A stretch of DNA of 64,000 nt, from assembly GCA_016647705.1 (NCBI GenBank), contig CM028336.1:6382048-6446047 (forward strand), given 5' to 3'. Made by a program: the position numbers and the translations under genes. Positions 56,574-64,000 of this stretch are shown one piece after another. The DNA comes from Eucommia ulmoides. Lineage: Eukaryota; Streptophyta; Magnoliopsida; Garryales; Eucommiaceae. The notes beneath the pieces are model-generated. The model had not been told where the DNA came from and ran no database searches. It saw nothing but the letters and a program-made list of their open reading frames with translations. Each line of letters begins with the position of its first letter. Position 1 is the first letter of the stretch.

Positions 56574-56628
56574 AAAACGCAGAAGGGAATTGTGTTTTTG
56601 TGAAAAATGCAGCTCCCTTCTGCGTTTT
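56574..56628. repeat. 15-bp stem hairpin related to the 12-kb foldback
   Basis: AAAACGCAGAAGGGA (56574-56588) faces TCCCTTCTGCGTTTT (56614-56628) across a 25-nt loop. AAACGCAGAAG and CTTTCTGCGTTT also occur inside the foldback element at 11747-12836. Confidence 0.75.
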
Positions 56629-56689
56629 TGACCAAAAAAAGAGAAATATAAAAACGCATTTACGTTATGCGTTTATACGATTTCTCCAC

Positions 56690-57040
56690 TTTTTTTTTTT
56701 TTTTTTTTGGAAATGCATAAAAGATTTGTGTTTCTTGTGAGGTATTTTTGACACTTAATACTCGTTTGACCCTTATTATTTTTTTTTTAATAAAAATAAG
56801 ACTCTTTTTTTTTTTTTTTTTTTTGTGTAAGATTTTTTACTCTTTTTATTTCGTTTTTTTATAAAGATTTTTTTTTTTTTTTTAAAAATAAGGTTACAAT
56901 TCAATTGAAATATTTTTAAATAAAATTAAATTTAATTTCAATTGAATTCAATTCAATTAAAAATATTTTTACTTGAATTCAATTGAAATTAAATTTAATT
57001 AAAATATTTTTAAAAATTAAAATTAAAAATATTTTTAATT
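56690..57040. other. Low-complexity A/T DNA
   Basis: Several poly(T) runs, then AATTGAATTCAATT-type alternating words at 56900-57010. No gene. Confidence 0.6.
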
Positions 57041-57473
57041 GAAGAAGTGACTAATTAAGTCATCCTAATTTATAATTTATAAATAAGATATTAAAAAAAT
57101 AAATACAACAAAAAATAAAAAAAGAGAGAAATTCAAATTTAAAAAAGAAACAAATAACTAATTAGAAACCACTTAAAATTTATTATATTAAATATTTAAT
57201 TAATTAATTATTATTGAGCATTATTTATAATTATTTATCTTGTATAATTGCAAAATGAATTAAATTGAGGAGTCTTTACTAAATTTTTTACTTAAATTTT
57301 GAGTTAAGTTTAGTGATCCAAATTGTATTATCAAATAACTTTAATTAATTAATTAAATATTTAATATAATAAATTTTAAGTGGTTTTTCATATGTTATTT
57401 GTTTCTTTTTCAAATCTGAATTTCTTTATTTTTTTTTAAAAAAAATCTGTAGTATTTAATTAGTCACTTCTTC
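57041..57473. mobile_element. Foldback MITE-like element
   Basis: GAAGAAGTGACTAATTA at the left end is mirrored by TAATTAGTCACTTCTTC at the right; inner arms (AACCACTTAAAATTTATTAT and its reverse) also match. About 433 bp. Target duplication not clear. Confidence 0.65.
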
Positions 57474-57710
57474 ATCTAGGGAGCCACCTCGGCCAACGTG
57501 CCTGACATTGGGACAGTATATTGTTTAAGCATTGCAGTGGAAAAAATATATTGTTTGTTTACTTTGAAAATTTGAACCATTAAAATTATTTTACTTTTGC
57601 ACCCCGGAAGTTTTGACATTTTGTACATGGGCTTAGAAAAAAATTTATAATCAATTCGTAATATTGAATCGTTAAATACATCAGTATCATTTGATTACTT
57701 TGTTAGCAAT
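57474..57710. other. Short intergenic stretch
   Basis: Nothing recognised. Confidence 0.5.
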
Positions 57711-58800
57711 ATTCGAAAGAAAATGTATAAATTTTAGTAAATAATGACGTTTTATAAATTTGAAAATAAATATGCTATTAAAAATTACATAAATATTAAA
57801 AAAAGGTAAGACAACATAATAATTTTTACTAATATACTATATAATAATAAACAAATAATCATAAATTATAATTAATTTTATTAATTTTTGCAAGTCAAAA
57901 AATTCCAATTTAATTAATTTATATTGTATCTATTTTTTTTTTGAAATTATTATTCAAATCACAATTATTTTTTGAAGTAATTAAATGTGAACCAAGGAAT
58001 TAATCATATATTTTTGCATTAATTAAAAAATTTAAATATAACTAAAAAAATATTGAGTAAGGCCACACATTAATTTATATAAAAAAAGGGGTAGCCCGAT
58101 GCTACAAAGATCCTGCTATGCGCGGGTTCAAGGAAAGGTTGTATCACTTAAAACAAAACAAAAAGCATGAAAAATGCATTTTTAACATCACTAAAACTTA
58201 TTTTTCCTTCCACTTCTAAGTATTAAATATAGATATAGATATCTCCCTTATTTTTTATTTTTTTATTATTATTTTTTTAAATTTGTACTTTTATTTTGAA
58301 TTTTTTTTATTTATGGTCATTAAAAAAATCTATAAATTGTAATAATTAATAATGTTTTATAAATACCGACAATAAATATATTATTAAAAATTACATAAAT
58401 AATCATCGTAAAATAATATTTCTACAATTTTTTTTACTAATATGTTATAAAATAATAGACAAATAACCACAAATTAAGATTAATTTTATCAATTTTTGCA
58501 AGTCAACAAATTCTAAGTTTATGTATAAAAAAATAAAAATTAGAACTCACAAAAAAACTTGAAAATATATTTTTTAACCTTATTAAAACTATCTACTTCC
58601 TTTCACTTTTAAGTATTAGATATAATTTTTTTAAAAAAAATTTGTAATTTTATTTTGAATTTTTTTTTGCGGTAAAAAAAATCTATAAATTTTAGTAATT
58701 AATGACGTTTTATAAATATCGAAAATACATATATTACTAAAAATTACATAAATAATTATAGTAAAATAATATTTCTACAACTATCCTGTCTTATATTTGG
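57710..58800 (+). repeat. Three degenerate direct repeats, AT-rich
   Basis: Blocks starting near 57720, 58325 and 58680 share AATCTATAAATTTTAGTAAT, ATGACGTTTTATAAAT, AAAATTACATAAATAAT and (first two) ATTTTTGCAAGTCAA. Likely an old dispersed repeat. Confidence 0.6.
58088..58145 (+). mobile_element. SINE-like fragment
   Basis: GGGGTAGCCCGATGC, then CTGCTATGCGCGGGTTC and AAGGAAAGG, resembles a common plant tRNA-derived SINE or related repeat (GGGCAGCCCGGTGC...). Only about 60 bp; assigned from memory. Confidence 0.35.
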
Positions 58801-58949
58801 AAAGCCCAAGTTTCAACCCAATTACTTTAACCAACCCAGCCATTGGCTATTACTCATCCCATTAACTATCCAGCCCATTAAAAAATACCAATAAAATGCG
58901 TTTGTTTAGTCTTAAACCTAGCTATGCATAAACTATCCTAGATGAAAAA

Positions 58950-59910
58950 ACTGGATGACGGCGCCGGAAGATGCAGCCAAAACAAAGAGATTTAAGGAGA
59001 AGATAAGAGGCAAACGATGAACTGTCTTTAGACGTGGTTGAGTTGCCATTCTCGCCAACATCTATGAGTGTAAGGTGATCTCTCTCTCTCGCGTGCGGTG
59101 GCTTTTCATTTCAATTCTAATACATATCCCGCCATATCGAACGTGTGTTCATGTCAGATACGTGTCTAATATGATACCGGCGGCCTTCACTGGCGCGTCC
59201 GTGCTTACTTTCTGGTGACGTAGAACCCATGACCGTCAAAATGATAGAAGAAATTACACGAATTCAAGTCGAGAATAATTGAATGTTGTTGTAAAGAAGT
59301 TGATATTATCTAGTTTAGTTGGACATTGAAATGGCAACATTCACTCCTAGTGAAGAGAACAATATCATGAGCAATGATGCATACCTACACTACTTACGTC
59401 CATACATACATATGAAAGAGTACACATCTCAATAAACTATGTGCCGTATGGGGTTCATTTGTGTTGAATGTAAGTCCTATACTCAATCTTGTATGTATAC
59501 ATTCAGTGATTTTATCTTTAGAATTATAATTTCAAGTATTAATAAAAAGTATTTTTTATATTATTCTTGAATTATATCAACATTGTTGTAGACCCTAGAT
59601 ATAAAGTTAAAATGTCTTATCTGTTTAATGTGATTGAAAGACAGTGATCAAAGATACTTGGTAACCTGTATTCTAAAGTGCTACTAGTCGATAATAGATT
59701 GTTAAAACAATTCTTTAATAATGTATGCTAACTTGTGGGGATATTATCTCCTAGTCGATATAGTATGCAACGTTTTAAAAATTCGTTTAATAATCATTGG
59801 AAAACTATTTTTATAATGCAATGTTGCAGGCATGAGGCCGAATTAATGCAAGCTGCGGCTCAGCCTCTTCTTGATGACGATGATGAAGCATTCGAATCTC
59901 TTTAGAATGA
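58950..59910 (+). pseudogene. Possible gene remnant with an orphan 3' exon
   Basis: 58957-59020 has a short frame (TAPEDAAKTKRFKEKIRGKR, stop). The strongest part is 59831-59908: after a good acceptor (CAATGTTGCAG) the frame reads HEAELMQAAAQPLLDDDDEA then FESL and stop, an acidic tail typical of real proteins. Whether the two belong together is unknown. I do not recognise the protein. Confidence 0.3.
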
Positions 59911-59929
59911 TGACTACTGTCGTTATGGT

Positions 59930-60510
59930 TAAATGAATTTGGAGGGAGGCTCGTTAGCCTTGAAAAAGTCTATAATTTTGCGTGTTTTATGAAAGTAGCA
60001 TTTTTTTTTTGAGTTATAGGTTTTTAGAAAGTTTATGATGTTGAGTTTTTGATCTAATTGAAATTGATTTTTATTAAAAATTTTGTGATGTTTTGGCAAA
60101 AAAAAATAGTGAAATTGATTTTTATTGTTGAGTGTTTATTTAAAATTTCATAATTTTTTTAAACGTTTGATCAATTGTTTTATTTAAGGAAAATTACCTC
60201 ATAAGCCTAAAAGTATTTACGTATTGTTGATAAATACCAATTAGTATATAATAAACCAAGAACTCCCATCTGGTAATTTTTTTCACGAACCGTTTGATCC
60301 CAGATTCAAAAAGATCCTGTTGTTAGATTATAGATTTGCCCTGCGCAAGTTTATTGGGATTGAAAGTTTCCATATTCAACAAAGTAATTTTATTAAAATT
60401 AAAATAATTATTGTTATAAATATTTTTTTTTCACAATCTAATTATATATTCGAATTCGTCTAAATAAGATCTACAAAATGATATCAAATCCATTATTATT
60501 TTTTTTTCAT
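59930..60510. other. AT-rich intergenic
   Basis: Nothing recognised. Confidence 0.5.
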
Positions 60511-60519
60511 TAATTTCAA

Positions 60520-60990
60520 TTTTCACATTTATGTTACATTCAACATAATACTTCTAAAATTTTTAATTTTCACGTGTTACATTTAACATCAAAATCATTT
60601 TTATCAGTAAATCATATTATATTCAACACACATATAATTTGTTCTATCATCAACATTAATTAATGTTATTTTCTATTTCATTGAATGTTATATTTAACAT
60701 TGACGGGAACATAGAATATAGTGATATTAATGTTATATATAATATCCACATGCATCTCAAATTATAATTCTCAATAAAAGATTAATATCAATCATTGAAT
60801 GTTACATTCAATTTTTGGGGTCATACGAACTATAAGATGTTGCATGTAATATTTACATGAAATACAATTCACATCTCTTAAAAAAAATATTAATATCTCA
60901 TTTTAAAGAAGACGGTCATTCGATGATTATTGTGTAAAAAAATTAATTTTTCAACAACAGGTTCATAATAAAATTATATGTTTCATGTTC
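60520..60990. repeat. Second cluster of 'GTTACATTCAACA' motif copies
   Basis: ATGTTACATTCAACATAAT, GTTACATTTAACATC, TTATATTCAACAC, AATGTTATATTTAACAT and similar, the same family as 3400-3870. Confidence 0.5.
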
Positions 60991-61600
60991 AACATTTTTT
61001 ATTGAAAATTATCATATTTGTTTCCATATTTTTAAGAGTAATAAAAACTGAAAATAGTGTAAGAAATATAACTGCTTATTAATGAGAGGTAAATTAGTCC
61101 GCGAATCCCTACAAATAGTGATCGATGTAAAATAAAACAAGCGGGTATAATCGGTAATTAAAATCTCATAAAGATAATGCTCAGTCACTGTTCCTTTTAT
61201 TTATTCTAAAAAATGATATCGTGGCTTAAAAAATAGCGAAATCAATTTTTTATACTTACTCTTTTTTTAAATCATTTTTTTAGAGAGGGCAAACCTATGT
61301 TTTTGTAAAATTTTACAATTTTGATTTTTATTTTATAAAAGTAGCAACACTGATGTTTTGATAAACTACAACACCTTTTAAAATTTCACGATTTTGAGAT
61401 TGAGTTTTGTTTGGTAAACTATACTCTTTCAAATTTTGACAATTTTGAGTTTTTGATAAATTGTTTTGGATAATCAATAATATGATGATGTGGCATATAT
61501 GAATTGATTTTATTTTTTTTCCCAAGAGCTATAACCTTTTTATGAAGGCTTTTAGTCTTTAGTCTTTTCTTTGTTTGATTGCCACTAAATGGGATGAGTT
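60990..61600. other. AT-rich intergenic
   Basis: Nothing recognised; the 65-codon minus-strand frame at 61328-61525 has no features. Confidence 0.5.
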
Positions 61601-61614
61601 TTTGACCCTCATTT

Positions 61615-61775
61615 TGTTGTTGACGAATTTGTAGACGAACGTCGTGCTCAAGGATTCAAAAGAGCCGAGCGAGCCAGACTTCAAGCCGCTATACCATTTC
61701 CTATTTGTTCCAACCAGTCACATGGAAAGCTTGACACTTGCTTTACCATTGATATAAGAGATATTGGACATTGAA
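61615..61775 (+). other. Orphan coding-like frame
   Basis: Open frame reading DEFVDERRAQGFKRAERARL, then QAAIPFPICSNQSHGKLDTC, ending DIRDIGH and stop (61772-61774). Unlike its AT-rich surroundings, it has balanced codon use. No start and no recognised family; possibly a captured exon. Confidence 0.25.
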
Positions 61776-61799
61776 CTGAAAAAGTTCTCAAGTCACAAG

Positions 61800-62530
61800 T
61801 CGTCGGTTGGTGAACCGGTGTTAAATCGTAACATAACAATTACGTCAATAATAGTGATAAATATATATAAAAATAAAATGGACTAAATAAATATCTATAA
61901 ATATATATTTCAACTAATTCACTACACTCCTGTTTTATTCTTCATTCCTCTTCGATATTAAGTAAATAAATAATATATAAAAGCGCAGCCAAAAAAATAA
62001 AATTAATTATGAATTGAGACCTAAACAAGAAATTAATCAAAACTCAAAAGAGAAATACATCAAAATGAAATCAATCGCCAATCGAAATGAGACAAACGTG
62101 AATGCTGAAGATTGAGATTGACATCAAACCTGAAAATCAAAACGAAAGGGCAGTTTTCTTCATTGAGTCCTTGTGGATTACCTTCTACAGGTAATTGGCT
62201 ATTCTAAACACCAGGCACTGCCCTAGAGTTTGTTATTGATTGGGTTGTTGATGGGAAATAGAGGAGATTAGAAGCATTAGATCGAGATTTAGTGCCATTT
62301 TTGGACCGAAATAAGGAAGAAAATGGAATTGTGAGAGTGAAAAATGAACAACAATGTCTAGGTTTTGGGGTTCAAATGCAAAATGAACAACAATAGCTAG
62401 GTTTTGGGGGTTCGTTTTTTTTTATTTGGGCTTTTGTGAAAACCTGGTCAGTTGAGGAAAAATCGTTCCGGTTCACCAGTTCTGACCCTAAAATGGGCTT
62501 TACTGGGTGACTCGATCGAAACTTGGACCA
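61800..62530. mobile_element. Possible non-autonomous element with GGTGAACCGG ends
   Basis: GGTGAACCGG near 61810 faces CCGGTTCACC near 62469. Inside, AAAATGAACAACAATGTCTA and GGTTTTGGGG occur twice in tandem (62340-62412). Weak evidence. Confidence 0.3.
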
Positions 62531-62690
62531 GTCTAGAATAACCACAAGGGGGTTTACTAGTGTAGTAAATGCCTGAACATGATCATGTAAGATATTTCAT
62601 ATGATAATTTTGCTTAATATCAAAATGTGATGCATAAGTAATGATTGTACTTGTGATCTTTAGACTTGAGGTACTGTGTATTACATATAT

Positions 62691-63294
62691 TGTTGGGTTT
62701 TCACTCCACTAATTGGGGTGATCTCACTAACCCACTAAATCCCACAAACAAACAAAGCAAAAGTCCACAACAAAGTAGGTAAAGGGATGCAAATTATATC
62801 AAACAACCTACCTTGTTTGACAAAGGAAGAGGTTGTGCATGGAAAAGAAGAACAGGTACCCACAACTCCTGAAGGTTCTTGATTTATGTTCAGACTAGAG
62901 AAGCTGCTCAACTCTCTTCTATAAATAGAGGAGATGAGAAAAGAGGAAATACAATAAGTTCTCTATACAAAAAATTGTAGAGAGAGAAAGTAAGAGAAAA
63001 CCCCAATTTTCGGGAATGAGAACCAATTTGTTGAAGTTTTACCCACAAATTGAAAACACATATTTTTATGTATTGTTTGAGTGATCCACCAAAGTGTGAG
63101 ATTTATAATCCTATTATTTATTATAGTGAAAGATTTAAACGGCCTACGGATCTCGTGGTCTTTACCTTCAATTGAGAAGGGCCCTCCATGCTAAAATCCG
63201 TTGTGTTATCTCTGTTCTATTTTGGTTTGAGAAAACATACTAGGATTGTGGAAATATCATCTTTCACTAAATTATCCTGTCATCTTTCCCAACA
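62691..63294 (+). mobile_element. Solo LTR with TATAT target duplication
   Basis: 604 bp beginning TGTTGGG and ending CCCAACA, flanked by TATAT on both sides (62686-62690 and 63295-63299). A TATA box (CTATAAATAG, 62920-62929) lies in the expected place for an LTR promoter. No internal retroelement sequence on either side, so it is a product of LTR-LTR recombination. Orientation taken from the TATA box. Confidence 0.88.
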
Positions 63295-63299
63295 TATAT

Positions 63300-63925
63300 G
63301 AGTTACTGTGTTTTGATAACACTGAGTATTATATTCTAGCAATGAAACTTCAAAATTGGGTATAGTGAAACATACAAGTGAATATACGAGTATACAAGAT
63401 ATGATCTATCACTCTCTGCAAAGTAATATGTGTCCTATGTGATTAGATTTAACATAATTCAACCTACCCTATGTAGAGCAGTATGAAGATTGGGATTAGA
63501 TTCTAATTGGTGTTACAAGGGATTATATAATCGATATACATATTATTAGATTATGATTTTTTTGACTTTATACATGCACTGTTGGTTCTTTCGGGAGCAA
63601 GATAGAAAGATCGTATAGTATGAAAATCATAACTGAGGGAGTTCTCTTGGTAAAATTCCTATCAACTGGATATGAGGGTAGATGTGACTCACAGTCGGAG
63701 GAGATGACTTGGAGAAATTATTTCTCTAAAAGGACAAAATTGAAACTATTCAAATTTTAATTAATTAATTCCATCATTCAACTTTTAATATAAACCTAAT
63801 TGGTCCCACACAATAAGAAATGAAAGTTTGGATAATACTTTAAAGAAATAAATAATAATGCTGAACTGTTTGGAAGTTTTGGGGCCAAAGTGCAATTAAA
63901 GAAACAAGGGGTTTATGGTTTGGAA
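63300..63925. other. Intergenic, no gene recognised
   Basis: AT-rich DNA with short frames only. Confidence 0.5.
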
Positions 63926-63931
63926 CCTTGG

Positions 63932-63957
63932 ACATTGTGTGTGTGTGTGTGTGTGTG

Positions 63958-64000
<43 letters not shown>
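63932..64000. repeat. Compound (TG)n(TC)n(TA)n microsatellite
   Basis: Three consecutive pure dinucleotide tracts run to the window edge; probably continues beyond it. Confidence 0.9.

Noticed and set aside
58088-58145. Possible tRNA because of GCGGGTTC box-B-like word
   Set aside because: No cloverleaf or A box at the right distance; fits a SINE-type repeat better.

Overview
The window is nuclear DNA of a flowering plant, probably a eudicot. It is AT-rich with long A/T runs and (CT)n, (GT)n and (TA)n tracts. Its genes have GT-AG introns, it carries Ty1/copia elements primed by initiator tRNA-Met, hAT-, Harbinger- and Mutator-like MITEs, a piece of plastid DNA, and fragments of plant ribosomal protein S5 and nuclear poly(A)-binding protein genes. 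No rRNA gene, convincing tRNA, CRISPR array or bacterial-type operon was seen. I see no surely intact conserved gene. The best open frames are a two-exon membrane protein at 1652-2477 (-) and one member of a four-copy membrane-protein family at 26339-29269 (-), which carries one in-frame stop.

Layout. 1-17.6 kb is repeat-rich: a small membrane-protein gene, a possible gypsy-type LTR remnant (6.0-7.3 kb), a degenerate ~85-bp satellite in two opposite-facing blocks (8.0-11.3 kb), a 1.1-kb foldback element (11.7-12.8 kb), a decayed SAM-methyltransferase pseudogene (13.5-14.3 kb) and a 1.5-kb foldback (15.5-17.0 kb). 17.6-55.6 kb is a rearranged cluster of duplicated units. 55.6-64 kb is mostly AT-rich repeats, two short orphan coding-like stretches, a complete solo LTR with its target-site duplication, and a compound microsatellite at the edge.

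The cluster holds four copies of one gene, called here D (17.7-19.4 kb, +), A (26.3-29.3 kb, -), C (37.8-40.1 kb, -) and B (50.9-54.1 kb, -). Each has a short acidic first exon and a last exon encoding four membrane segments. Between them A and B carry three tandem copies of a 177-nt phase-0 exon, D one diverged version and C none. D, A and B are followed downstream by a rearranged RPS5 (uS7) retrocopy; A and B are flanked upstream by a divergent 5' piece of a PABN-type gene. The 3' piece of PABN lies at the other end of the same unit. A (20.3-30.74 kb) and B (43.3-55.61 kb) are direct segmental duplicates. B also has a plastid ycf1-like insert, a Harbinger-like MITE and 861 bp absent from A. 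D is an inverted, older unit ending at a 100-N assembly gap.

A Ty1/copia element (40301-45027, -) sits inside a PABN coding exon, between Lys-Arg and Thr-Asn codons. Its truncated copy in A has the same right-hand junction, so insertion came before the A/B duplication. The element has nonsense changes, frameshifts and lost catalytic or zinc-binding residues; several lesions are C-to-T on its coding strand. A second, truncated Tnt1-like copia element (36.5-37.75 kb) abuts gene C where the RPS5 fragment would be expected.
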